In this document: one piece after another, positions 49,444 to 59,753 of the stretch
How positions within the stretch are numbered: position 1 is the stretch's first letter
Layout of the letters: each line of letters begins with the position of its first letter
Program-made: the position numbers and the translations under genes
Source of the DNA: Tubiluchus corallicola
Taxonomy: Eukaryota > Priapulida > Priapulimorpha > Priapulimorphida > Tubiluchidae
Assembly: GCA_030141605.1 (NCBI GenBank)
Contig: JAQGDQ010000305.1
Location: 218,563 to 282,562, forward strand
Direction: 5' to 3'
Length of the DNA: 64,000 nt
The notes under the pieces: model-generated
What the model was told of the DNA's origin: nothing
What the model saw: the letters and a program-made list of their open reading frames with translations, nothing else
The model's database searches: none

Positions 49444-52400
49444 GTATGTGATTAACCTTTTTTGCACTGGCTAGGCCACAAAATTGTACATAAACCAGAT
49501 TAAGGCCAAAGCTGAAAATTTTGACACAGTCAACTTAAAAAATGTAGCAATTTCATGGACAACACCTGTGAAACAGCATATTTTAGTGGGCAAATCGTAA
49601 TTTTAGGAATGTCGTCTAAAAGTTACCTTTTTGTGGTTTCAAATCGACAAAATTTACAGTTTTGGTATTATATAGGCCTAACCCTGACAATAAACGACAG
49701 TGTTAATTTTAATAAAACATAATTAAGGTGGCTACCCATTACCATGCGAGCAGTATGACCCTGGCGTGGAATTCAACAACGAAAGATCATGAAGCCAGTG
49801 GAGATCATCCAGGGACCATCCTAAAACTAAAGAACATAAAAAGGCTAGATGAAACATTGAGTTAGCAGACTTGTTACTAAGTGGTTGACCTCAAAAAGAA
49901 GACACACAAAATGCTGCAACATGTCATAATCAAAGATCATTTCAGGTCAAGGTTGGCCAGTTAGAAGTAAAATGAATTTATTTCTGATTTTGTTTTATTT
50001 TATTTATGATTCAATTTAATTTACCTTTCATTTCAGCTTTAAAATTGTCATAATTATAACACACTACAAAGATAAATTACTATACACACAAAATACTAGC
50101 TCTACTAAATCCACGCAACAACAAAAAATATTAAAAGCTAATCCAGACAATAAGAAGGACAACCACAAACAAAAAAAAACTCGTAACACCAACTTAGTGC
50201 TATAATATTGTGCATCTCTTAAATAGTGCTTTTCTATTTATTCTTGTGATGATGACTTTTTGTGTTCTTTGATAGCCATCACAAACGACGTAATGTGTGA
50301 CATGACGACTGCATTAAGTTACTCATTTTACTTTTTCTTGAACAAGTGCTACATTTATTCACCATTGAAATCACGAAACTGTTATATTTCAGAGTTGATG
50401 GTAACAGTTAACTCAACGTCTGAATACCCCACTGTTTCTGGTGTTCTAGATTTGAGTAAGAAGCACACACAATCTCACTATGAGCAAGCTCAAGTACAAC
50501 AGGTATCATTATAATGCTTTACCACTGCATACTCATGCGTTTTTCTTTTACCATGAAAAATCATCTTCGGACCAGACGGTTTAGTCTAGTGATTAAGGCG
50601 TCCGCTTTATGTCTGGGAGGTCGCGAGTTCGATACAGCGGCCAGGTACCTGCTGTTGCCCTGCCACGGTAAAAGTGGGGTAATAATAATAATATCTGTTA
50701 TGTAGTTGTAGATTGTTATTTACAGTTGGTCCAAAAGCTCTTTGGAGCTTACGTTAATTGTTCATCCAAAAAGCCGACTTTAAATAAAGATATTAGTATT
50801 ATTATTTCCTCAAATAAGTTGTAACATTACAAAAAACTGATATACGTATAGTATTAAATGTCTACTCTTTCTTTGTAAGTAACACTGAAAATTGATCAAC
50901 AAATTTTGTTTTGCAAAGGCGTTTGCTACTACTGCTGTAATACTACTACTACTACTACTACCACTGCTGCTATAGCCACATTCAAATGTTAGTTCTCTGG
51001 TGTTATAACGGTTGACAATTTCCTTGCTTGTCAGTTGTCGTTACCATTGCTTTTCGGTTGAGTTACGGCAATGGTCAGACGTACTACAAATATAAAGTTA
51101 AGTTTGATTGATAATTACACAAATTAAGTTATCAGAAAGCAATTTGGTTGTGAGACCTTTGGGATAGGGAAACAAGGTGCTGAGAAACCTGGATAGGGGA
51201 CCAGTGAACCGAAGACCAATTCATTTAATCCAAGGTGCTTTTATTAATTTTGGCTAAGCATGTTGATATTGCTGCATCCTATTTTGGATCACTATTCCAA
51301 GTTTTACATAGAATGAAATGGAATACATCTTACTTGATTGGAATCTTAGTCTAATCAGAAACAAAAACATCAATAAATTTTGCTATATTCATAACATTGT
51401 TGATTTTTTTGTTTTTGATCAAGATCAATATGCTTCGTATCTATAAGTGGCCAAGAGTGTTATATTGTAATATTGTGGGCAAACTCAGATCATAGACCTG
51501 TGCCTGGATTCCTAAAGCGGAGTGCCATACCTAAATGTCACAATTATTACAGTTTTGCTTGTTTACGAGTTAGGTTGTTAAGGAAATCGTAACTCTTACT
51601 TTGGGTTCATAAAAGACTTTTTTACTATTATTGCCTTTTAAAAGCTTCCGTGCTCCGTGTTGTTGGATTTTGCTCAGTCAATCACTCAACTGTAACACTG
51701 AATGTGCAGGAAAAGTGAGAGAGTACAGATTAGATTAATGTATTGCTATGTTTTTTTATTTTGTATTCTGTTACTTTAGCTATTTGTCATGTTTCTTTTG
51801 CTTGCGTGCTCTATGAGGTATAAAATGCAACGCCTATATCTGTAATAGTTCAGCTATAAGAATTTTATTAGTTGGGTTTCGAAAGCTCTTTTTAAAAGAT
51901 GTAATGATAGCTGCACACAGTAGCAGTAATGTTCAGTAAGAAAAAAGAAAGCTCACTGTAAAAGAATCGCAAATTAATCATCAAATTATTCCATACATAG
52001 GTACAAAACTTTATTTAAAGTCGGTTTTAGAATAACAAACATTAGCACGTGTGCTAGTCTTCACCGACATAAAAATAAAAGCATTAAAACACAGGTAATA
52101 CAACAAATAATACATTCTTGTCCAAAATGAGAGACGGTGAAATGATACTGTAAGACGAATTGTTCAAACAGGGATGATAGTAGCTGAAGTACCTATGCCA
52201 ACAGCAGCTACTACTGCTGCTGCTGCTGCTGATACTACTACCACTACTACACCATCACCAACAGAAGGGCTACCAGTCACAGCACTACTGGTTCATAGAA
52301 AAAATTGCGTGTAGTTAATATTTCATTTCAGTTAACTGGGAAGTCGTTTTTTGTCAAAAATTCAATAGCTGAAGCGGTCAAGTTTGATACTAGGCAGCAT

Positions 52401-52910
52401 GTAGATTTCCGTAGGGTGTTCAGTTATACATGGATGAGGTAATTAAACATTAGAGGTAAAAGCTGGCCCAATGTTTTACTGTTGGTTGTTGATCATATAT
52501 CTAAGCTGTGATCCATGACTGATGTACATGTATTTATAGCCAGTTTATTTCACTTTTACATTAATATTTGAACCATAATGGAACAAACACCTGTGTATCA
52601 TGTTTTTATCATGTGCATCACCCGAGGTAAAAATAAATTTCTGTTCTATTCTAATGCTACTGAACAGTTCACTCAATTTTACTTATCTTTTGTTCATTTG
52701 TAGGATTCCCCAAGTTTACATGCACCCAGAAATTCTACTTGTACATTGTACCAGTCAATCATTGATATGATTGCTGTAGAAGAGGGTGTGTTTAGCAACA
52801 CTGGCAGGTGGAATCAGGCAGTCAACTCCTCTCTGTATGGAATCAGCTTGAGAGGGAACAAGCGACTAGTATACCGGAAACACAAAGGTTTGGACATTGT
52901 ACAAGACTAG
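49002..52910 (+). CDS. Divergent PRD-like (Q50) homeodomain protein
   Basis: Exons 49002-49443, 50393-50502 and 52704-52910 give 759 nt and 252 residues in consistent phase (1, 0). The homeodomain spans about residues 41-100: RTCLTPNQFEFLENSF, DPWPSTAQKVFISSKI, then SFPFVKIWYQNRRAKLRKDL. Invariant R5, L16, F20, W48, N51 and R53 are present; residue 49 is Tyr instead of the usual Phe. Gln50 and an aromatic-Pro pair (WP) at 25-26 point to the PRD-like class, and NQxExLENxF recalls HESX/ANF, but the assignment is open. A basic Ser/Arg-rich segment (20-45) precedes it. Exons 2-3 code a Ser/Thr-rich linker and a C-terminal block, YQSIIDMIAVEEGVFSNTGR then SLYGISLRGNKRLVYRKHKG, that matches no domain I recognise. 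Expected role: DNA-binding transcription factor in the nucleus. Confidence 0.85.
49444..50392. other. Homeobox intron 1
   Basis: AT-rich 949-bp intron with no recognised element. Confidence 0.5.
50393..50502 (+). CDS. Homeobox gene exon 2
   Basis: Acceptor TATTTCAG, donor GTATCA. Codes (E)LMVTVNSTSEYPTVSGVLDL then SKKHTQSHYEQAQVQQ. VSGVLDLSKK may be a short linear motif; VLDLSKK resembles PxDLS-type CtBP-binding motifs but lacks the proline. Confidence 0.75.
50566..50812 (+). mobile_element. tRNA-derived SINE
   Basis: An A-box-like TAGTCTAGTGATTAAGG (from 50582) and B-box-like GGTCGCGAGTTCGATAC (about 50619-50635) have tRNA spacing. A tRNA-unrelated body follows, then a LINE-like tail CGACTTTAAATAAAGATATT and an (ATT)n run at about 50795-50812. 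Inside homeobox intron 2. Confidence 0.8.
52600..52655 (+). repeat. LINE-like 3' tail
   Basis: GTGCATCACCCGAGGTAAAA followed by ATAAATTTCTGTTCTATTCT resembles the terminal segment of CR1/L2-type LINEs. In homeobox intron 2, about 50 bp before exon 3. Confidence 0.4.
52704..52910 (+). CDS. Homeobox gene exon 3
   Basis: Acceptor CATTTGTAG. Codes DSPSLHAPRNSTCTLYQSII through the unrecognised C-terminal block to GLDIVQD and TAG. Linkage to exons 1-2 is inferred from matching phase 0, strand and proximity. Confidence 0.72.
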   Translation, partial: DSPSLHAPRNSTCTLYQSIIDMIAVEEGVFSNTGRWNQAVNSSLYGISLRGNKRLVYRKHKGLDIVQD

Positions 52911-53009
52911 CTGATAGTGTATTTGTCATTTCACTGTATTGAGAAAACTGTGCCATTTTTTAGTACAGAACCTTTTTTCTCAAGACTTTTACAGTATTTC
53001 TTGTGATCA

Positions 53010-53015
53010 AATAAA
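53010..53015 (+). terminator. Candidate homeobox-gene polyadenylation signal
   Basis: AATAAA 100 bp past the stop at 52910 and only 77 bp before the convergent GT31 stop codon. Confidence 0.5.
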
Positions 53016-53091
53016 TGATTTCTTAACAAATAACAGAAGAAATAGATTTGTTAACTTTCTTTGCTGCACGCTCTTTAAACTGCTACATTTG

Positions 53092-54267
53092 CTAGCTGTT
53101 TAGCCAAATCTTTAAACTTTTGAGAAAGCCTGGCTGCTCTGAAATTGAAAGCTCTCCCTTTCTGTAAAATGATTCACATTTGTTCCATAGATTTTGCAAG
53201 AATCGTGGGTTCCTTCTGTAAGGCGCTACCACACTGGGAGGGCTGTTATCCCAAGGGTCGTGTACCCACCTGGCCATAGTGAATGGATCATAGTCAACTC
53301 TTCTTTTAAAGTGCTGCAGTTGTATGCCTAGTGCATCTGCTAGAATTCCTAACATGACATCATCGATCCAGAAATAGGGCATGTCAACTGAAAGGACATT
53401 AACAGCCCGAACAACGTCGCTACTCATAATTACCGCCCAACCTGAGCAGTAGGGCTTAAATTGCCCATGTGGAAATTCACTCTCACTAACATACCATTTA
53501 CTTCTCATGTCTCTAACTGGTGACATCCCTGAAAATACATTACACAGAACCAGACGGTTGGCATTTCTGTATCTGCCTTGTAAATTGTCTACAATCCTGT
53601 AGATGTCTACAAAGACATCATCGTCTGCTTTCAAGACAAATTTAGCACTAGAACAATAAGATGTCACCCACTTCAGGCCCATCATTAATTTGTAAGTTAG
53701 GTTTTTATAAGAGTCGATAAAGTTGCCTTGCACAATATCATGATACTTGTCATTTTCTGACACTACAGTTTTCTGTGATACGGTGGTGTTTCTTGAAGCT
53801 AACAAAAACACTGTTTTTATGGACTTCCCGAAACGACGTGTTGGATAGGCCCACGTTGTTCGCAGGGCTGTCCTTTCTGCTTCATTCTCCGGGGCAGAAT
53901 GGACTAGAATGACTAGAAATGTTTGGTTATCACATACATGGTTGTTAATTACATACTCGAAATTGTCCAGGTTTACCAGCTTGTGATCTGGTACAATGAC
54001 ACCAAGGTCTAGCGGATCCGGATTAGTCCTCAAGGTCCAATCACTTGGAAACTCTACACATTCTGGACATAGAATTATAAATACTATAAGAAAAGTCAGA
54101 CAGAACGAAAGAAGGCTGACTAAGCACATTAATTGATAAGTCACTGTGCACCTTGAGCTCCACATTAACATTGAGGTAGAACGGTTGCCCATTTTGGACG
54201 GTTGGTACCGTGGCAACTTGGTGGGCATGCGTTTTGATGTTTTGCTAGAAGTTGAACTCACAATCAT
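53092..54267 (-). CDS. B3GALT: Beta-1,3-galactosyltransferase-like enzyme (GT31)
   Basis: One uninterrupted exon, 391 residues from the ATG at 54267. A TAG lies just upstream in frame, separated by TTG CCA GAG, so no earlier start is possible in this exon. It is a type II Golgi membrane protein: a short basic cytosolic tail, a membrane anchor at about residues 46-66 (LMCLVSLLSFCLTFLIVFII), then a lumenal catalytic domain. GT31 landmarks include RTALRTTWA and VFLLASR. HDIVQGNFIDSYKNLTYKLM, the metal-binding KADDDVFVD (DDD at 215-217) and PHGQFKPYCSGWAVIMSS follow, then WIDDVMLG (300-307, normally EDV). Several NxS/T sequons are present. GT31 enzymes transfer galactose or N-acetylglucosamine in beta-1,3 linkage; the exact substrate cannot be read from sequence. 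Length fits B3GALT proteins (about 320-420). Confidence 0.94.
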   Translation of the reverse strand: MIVSSTSSKTSKRMPTKLPRYQPSKMGNRSTSMLMWSSRCTVTYQLMCLVSLLSFCLTFLIVFIILCPECVEFPSDWTLRTNPDPLDLGVIVPDHKLVNLDNFEYVINNHVCDNQTFLVILVHSAPENEAERTALRTTWAYPTRRFGKSIKTVFLLASRNTTVSQKTVVSENDKYHDIVQGNFIDSYKNLTYKLMMGLKWVTSYCSSAKFVLKADDDVFVDIYRIVDNLQGRYRNANRLVLCNVFSGMSPVRDMRSKWYVSESEFPHGQFKPYCSGWAVIMSSDVVRAVNVLSVDMPYFWIDDVMLGILADALGIQLQHFKRRVDYDPFTMARWVHDPWDNSPPSVVAPYRRNPRFLQNLWNKCESFYRKGELSISEQPGFLKSLKIWLNS

Positions 54268-56066
54268 CTCTGGCAACTAAATGATATCTTGTAAAAACGC
54301 ATTTAGAATATAAGTGTACTTTTGAGTGTGATTTAAGCTAATACATGCGCAGTAGCTATTATGTGCCTGTCACATTCGTTGATACTTGGTGCACCCATTG
54401 CAGTGGTGATTCGTTACCTAGAAGATTTAAATAGCTAAATTTGAATCTGAATCATAGAGGCATTGTCGTTTCATCTTATTGTCATCTAAATATATATAAA
54501 AATACATAGCGTTAAACTTGCAGAAAAAAATCATAACCATAGTCAACGTCGATATATACATTGCAATATTTGAATAAAATTGATTACTTCATCAAAAGAT
54601 TGGGCTCACTATAAAATTATTCGCTGCATCGCTTGAAAACTCTCTATGCGGTCCTTGCATGTTGAAGATAAAGTAAACGTTATTTACTTTACGCTGTACT
54701 GAAAAATAATTAAGACTTTACCTAAAATTAATGAACTGCAGTCTGTCTATTTGTTCTACGTCCTTCTGATCATTCGCATTGTTGTGGCTCTGGTACTTAA
54801 AAGCTTGCAAGTATAAACAGCTAATTTCACATTGAAAAATGAAAAAATCTAATATATATCAGTCACTGAACTATTAATGAGACTTAACGACGTAATTCCT
54901 TATTGATAGTTGCCAGGATGATATTGGTCGCACACACGAAAACATAAAAATTGATCAAATCCTGCAAGTTTTAGGAAATTCACGTGATGCACAATAAACC
55001 AGTTCCCTTTCAAAAGGAGTAGCAGTACTGACCACACTTCACAGCACATGCACGGCATCTGCGCGGCAACGCGTTGTTCATTGGACCTTGAACCAAGCGG
55101 TTATTAAATTCATCCTTCGTTTAGAAAAGCTATCTCAGCACTCTAGTTACTTTAGTTGATCACCTCTATTTTAAATTGCTATTTTGTAAATTAAAGCTCA
55201 TACGCACTGCGAAGATTGTAAGCGCTAGCGCCAGAATAAATCGAAAATGACGTGGAAAAGTTGCCAGTAAAAGAATATTTTTCATCCTGAAACTGGATAC
55301 GCCTCAATGCATGATGAGATGAGATCGCGTATTACACGTACACTATTATTAAACTAGTCATTCACTTTCTTCTATTTTAAACTGAGCCAAGGATGGAAAC
55401 TGAGCGTAACAATCAGTGTTATAATTACACTGTTATCTGATCAAGCACGCATATATTCGGATTTCAAAAACTATCAGCTATGATAATTAAACGACACTGC
55501 TTTTTTATTTATTGACGGTAATTATCGACAGCTTCGATATCGAAGTAATTCAATAAAATAACTGTGGCATCAGAGAAAATGACAAAATTTTTATAATTTA
55601 GATAACTTATAAGTTCTTCAAGAAAAGCAGTTAATTGGCTTGTGTGTTATATTGCTTTGCACAACGAATGTTTCATTTTGAACAGCTTATCCGCGGAGTA
55701 GCTGCCCAAAAAATTTTGATCAGAAGTCGAACTCACAGTAATCATAAGAGCATTAGCAAACTAGCGTAGCTTTTAATACTTATGTTCTGTCTGCGGTCAG
55801 TAGAGCAATAACCCTCTTAGCCTTTTTTAGAGTTTCTCTGTATGCTGATCGATTGTTTTCCAAAGCTCGCGACTAAAAGGTGTTCTTTGAGTGTATTCTT
55901 AAGTGAAGTTAATAAACAAAAAAGTAGTATATACGCTAAAGCTTTCACTAAAAAATAGTAGTTGTGAACATTTGGATTAAGGCTACTTGGACAATGGTCA
56001 TTGAGGTAATTTAATTGCAAAAAGTCGAGAAGTTACTCAGCCAATTGATCAGGTCGTTTGCTGCTT

Positions 56067-56225
56067 TAAGTGGCGTTTATGTAGCATCCGGAATGCGCTA
56101 TGCGGTATTCACTGCGGAAAAAATAATGCATAACAGGGCAGATAAACGGAGTGCATTGAAAACAATATAAACCGATTTTATCTATTTCGCGCCCCCATAA
56201 CGCATACGCATTCCGGATTTTGCAT
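56067..56225. mobile_element. MITE family GCATCCGGAATGCG, copy 2
   Basis: Left arm GCATCCGGAATGCGCTATGC at 56086 pairs with the inverse of CGCATACGCATTCCGGATTT near 56201-56220. The interior shares AACAATATAAACCGATTTTA with copy 1 at 23400-23608. Confidence 0.65.
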
Positions 56226-56284
56226 CACACTGGTGTGATTATTAACACATTTATTAATAAAGATTAAAATCTTCATTAATTTTA

Positions 56285-56370
56285 TATTATAACTTTTGTA
56301 AATTTTGATTTTTTAATGTAAATATATTTTATGAACTTCGTGTTCGAAATAAACAAACCACCTTACTTAC
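56285..56370 (+). repeat. Retroelement 3' tail with (CTTA)n
   Basis: GTTCGAAATAAACAAACCAC then CTTACTTACTTACT, an AATAAA-containing end followed by a short tandem repeat, as at LINE 3' ends. Confidence 0.4.
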
Positions 56371-56751
56371 TTACTGACTACTGGGCTGATCTAGGGATGT
56401 ACGCTAAAAACTCACTTTGCCATTTTTAATAATAAATTGCGTAAAATAATATAGTGCCCTTGCATTAGTTGAAATACCAATTGATGTTTAGTTTACAACA
56501 AGACCTATATAATACATGTATACATCACACTGCACGAGGGGTCGATACAGAGATTACGAGTACAAGGCGTCGATGAGAGAGCTTAGAAGTGCCCGACATG
56601 TGATGTAGCATTGCGACTGTCGCTTGCGAACATGCTGGGTACAAAGATTTAGAAGAATATCATTTAACATAATTTCAGTAATTATGTTATTTAATTAAAG
56701 CGTCATACATATATAGACGTGCAAAAGTAATGCTAATATAGAAAATCTGAA

Positions 56752-56835
56752 AAATTCTTGCCTCTGCTGGGAGTCGAACCCAAGTCGCTCTTTTCGGGCA
56801 GCCATGTTAACATAACAGAGCCACACTGACATTTC
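56752..56835 (-). repeat. tRNA-like SINE head or tRNA pseudogene 1
   Basis: On the minus strand a B box GGGTTCGACTCCC (plus 56769-56781) follows a tRNA-like GTGGCTCTGTTATGTTAACA. The A-box part is poor. Shares flanking CTGAAAA-TT with the copy at 56930-57010, in the same orientation. Confidence 0.55.
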
Positions 56836-56929
56836 AGATTCAGAAATTTACACACACATCCACACTGCATAAAGATATGGTACCCATCGAAATCGTTTAA
56901 ATTCACGAAAGCAATACTAAATTGGAAAG

Positions 56930-57010
56930 CCTGAAAAGTTTTCACCGCCACTGGGACTCGAACCCAAGACCTTCTGCATATATTGCACTACAGGGGCACA
57001 CCTTCCTGGC
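56930..57010 (-). repeat. tRNA-like SINE head or tRNA pseudogene 2
   Basis: Minus-strand B box GGGTTCGAGTCCC (plus 56953-56965) with a tRNA-like upstream half (TGCCCCTGTAGTGCAATATA). Translation across it gives the DSNPRPSA string often seen in spurious proteins made from tRNA-derived repeats. Starts about 180 bp from the previous copy. Confidence 0.55.
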
Positions 57011-57879
57011 GACTGAAGAAAATCGTCCGGATGCAGAATATATTGTCTTATTGCTACATTCAGAGCTTTTCTGGGGGCGTACATTTCTCAACTGGCAAAC
57101 TAATTGCAGAAAAATGCCTGCAGTAAGGCACTTCTGCTCCCACCACACAAATTTGGTTGTTGTTGGTAGTAAGCATTTTATAACCTTTATTTGGCTTAAC
57201 TGAATGTAAATATCTTTTTTAAAAGCACACGGGCAGAAACAGCATCTTAGCTGTGAAACATGAGAGTTTGAGAGGATTTCTTACACTTTTTCTGACTCGT
57301 CTGATTTGTTAAAATTGGCCTTTCTTTCATGTATGAGCTCTTATAGATAAACAGTGCACTTATAGATGTTTTTATCAGATGCATTAAATAAAATTTTCGA
57401 CAGTTGTATCATTTTGGCAATAAGTTAGTGACCTGAAAAATGGTACCCTTTTAACTGCAAAATCTTCTGCACAAAGGAACACGTGGGGAATAAACATTTC
57501 TTAAGTTCACCTTTTATACAGGGTTTATTCGTGGTGATTTCAAAAATAGTATTTCAAACATACAGAAATATAAACACTGCAGTTATATTAGCTATCATTC
57601 AGCAAATGTTAGATCTTTTGCAATTTTTTACTTTGGTATAACAACTATTTCTTTCTGTGAGTAGATACAGAAGATACTAATTAATATTTAAGATGGCAAC
57701 GGAGTGGAATATTATGTCCTGTAGCAATAGCATGTTAAATTTTGTTATCCCCTCCTCTCTCTCTGTCATCAATCTTATATACATTATTATTATTTTATTT
57801 ATATGGTAGGTAATTAGGTTACAGATGGTTTAGTATTTTTGTGTTTGTTTGTAAATAGTATCTATAATTTGTGTCTGAT

Positions 57880-57946
57880 TGTATGTGTTATACTATACAC
57901 CTTGAGTGTGAAATAAAAAGTTAAATTCAAATTCAAATCTCTGCAA
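57880..57946 (+). repeat. LINE-like 3' tail
   Basis: ACACCTTGAGTGTGAAATAA followed by AAATTCAAATTCAAAT, a short hexamer-repeat tail. Confidence 0.4.
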
Positions 57947-58488
57947 GTAGTATATATTATATCTTATGCATACATAATGTTATGGAACATATAAGATGCA
58001 ATAATTTTATATACTACTTCTATATATAATATAACAAATATCAACATTATATGCAAATGTAGGATATGTTTTACATTAGTAATATCATGATGCAGAATTG
58101 CTAGCTTGTTTCATAAGAAATTGATAACTGTGAAGAATTTGATATAAAAATTTGATTTAACATTCATAATATAAGGCTTTTTTAACATTTATGTACGTAT
58201 AGAAGGTTTATTGTGTAATTTTGAATAGAGATTTTTAATAATAATAATAATAATAATCTCTCACTCCCCTCCCACCTCCTTTATTTTCATTCATTCATTC
58301 ATTAATTTAAATATCAAATTTCCAATTTCTTGACCAAACTTATTCTACATGTGTTAAGCATTCATAATTAGATATTGTTTTAATTAATTTTTAATACTGT
58401 TACTCTGATTGCTTAGGCAATGGAAATGTGAATTGGCATCAAAAACACAAAGCAGAGTATTTCCAATAATAGCAGGTGTTTAAACATC

Positions 58489-58494
58489 TTTATT
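58489..58494 (-). terminator. Candidate polyadenylation signal of the ZC2HC1 gene
   Basis: TTTATT on the plus strand (AATAAA on the minus strand), about 660 bp past the stop at 59154. It implies a 3' UTR of roughly 680 bp. Confidence 0.5.
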
Positions 58495-59153
58495 GCAAAT
58501 AACCTTCCCCGAACATCTTCAACCGAGTTTGTTAATCTTGCATTGGATTTTGGAAACGTTTAACAACAACTACAATAATAAACAACTGAAATTTACAACT
58601 TACACAAAATTTTTTAATATCTGCAAAAATACCAAAGATCTTACTTTCTAGTAATACATAAAATTATAACAATTGCGAAAAAGAATAATACCTAGGCACA
58701 TCAATAAAGACTATATAAAGCAACAAAGTTAAGTCAAGGAAATAATGTTCCCACCTTTTACAGAAAAACAAAGTACATAACCTTTCAAATTCATCAACAA
58801 TATAACAGTATTGTTTGTTAAGTAATTTTGCAAGATGCTATGTAAAGCGATTAATAATTTACTATAAATGCTATAATGAATAAAGTCATTATAGGCGATA
58901 TATCAATAATATATAGAGTCTATAGGTGCAGAAATGCTATTGGAGTAATTAAGGTTACTCACAGAAAAAAGGTCGGAATTACAGTCTCAGCTAGTGGCAT
59001 TGGGGAGCAACCATGTTAAACTTCAATTTTACTTTTGCTTATTGACATTGGCATTTAGTTTTATTGATTTTTGGCAGCTTAAAGCAGCACAAGTTCATCC
59101 ATAGAAACATCAATCAAGACTTTAATTTTTTCAAACATGTATTTTAGTTTCAA

Positions 59154-59753
59154 TCACAAATGTTTAGTAAATGTTCTTTGCTTTCGCGAATTAAACACTT
59201 TTCTTTTTTTCTTCTTTGATGCTAGTTTGCATATATTTGAATGTCGTTCAATTCTGTCGTCTGCAAACTGGCGGCCACATATGCTGCAAAACTGACAACC
59301 TGGATCTGGTGTTTTTTTCATGGCCTTCTCATCTTCACTGTCTTCAGAATCATTACTGCTATTATGACCATTAACTGTTTGCGCGTATTCTTTCTCATTT
59401 GCATTTTGCAGATCGAGTTGCCTTTGCTCGCTTTCAATTCCTCTTGCCAGTTGCTTGCTGACGTTTTCAGACTGAGTTTGTATTTGCTCATCTTTCTTGG
59501 GGCTTGTCCCGTTGTTTTTTCCACCATGTGATTCACCGATCTGATTTAAACTTGCTGGATTTCGACTACTAGTGTTTTCAGCAACAAATGCATCAAAAAC
59601 TCCTTTATTTGTAATGTGATTACTTTTACTATCTTTGCTGTTTTTGTTGGTCTGACTTACAAATGATTTGCGTTTGTTGAGCCATGCTACACCTCCATCA
59701 AGCGTCTTCTGGTAGAACATCTTTGGTCCTCTCTCTTTAATTGGACATTCATA
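59154..59753 (-). CDS. ZC2HC1C: ZC2HC1-type gene, terminal exon
   Basis: Acceptor CATTTATTAG. A 600-nt exon from YECPIKERGPKMFYQKTLDG to the zinc finger and RTFTKHL, stop TGA at 59154-59156. An acidic SNDSEDSEDEK stretch precedes the finger. Confidence 0.9.
   Translation of the reverse strand, partial: YECPIKERGPKMFYQKTLDGGVAWLNKRKSFVSQTNKNSKDSKSNHITNKGVFDAFVAENTSSRNPASLNQIGESHGGKNNGTSPKKDEQIQTQSENVSKQLARGIESEQRQLDLQNANEKEYAQTVNGHNSSNDSEDSEDEKAMKKTPDPGCQFCSICGRQFADDRIERHSNICKLASKKKKRKVFNSRKQRTFTKHL

Larger units (their letters stand above)
54268..58488. other. Intergenic region between GT31 and ZC2HC1 genes
   Basis: No coding exon recognised. Holds a MITE (56067-56225), two tRNA-like repeats (56752-57010), retroelement tails (56285-56370, 57880-57946) and short (AAT)n and (ATTC)n tracts at 58238-58306. 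Bases 54268-56066 show nothing I can name. Confidence 0.55.

Noticed and set aside
53092-54276. GT31 start three codons earlier
   Set aside because: That codon is TTG with an in-frame TAG just before it; the first ATG is at 54267.
56752-57010. Functional tRNA genes
   Set aside because: Only the B boxes are good; A boxes and acceptor stems do not pair properly.
56922-57203. 93-codon frame with DSNPRPSA
   Set aside because: A common artefact of translating tRNA-derived repeats.
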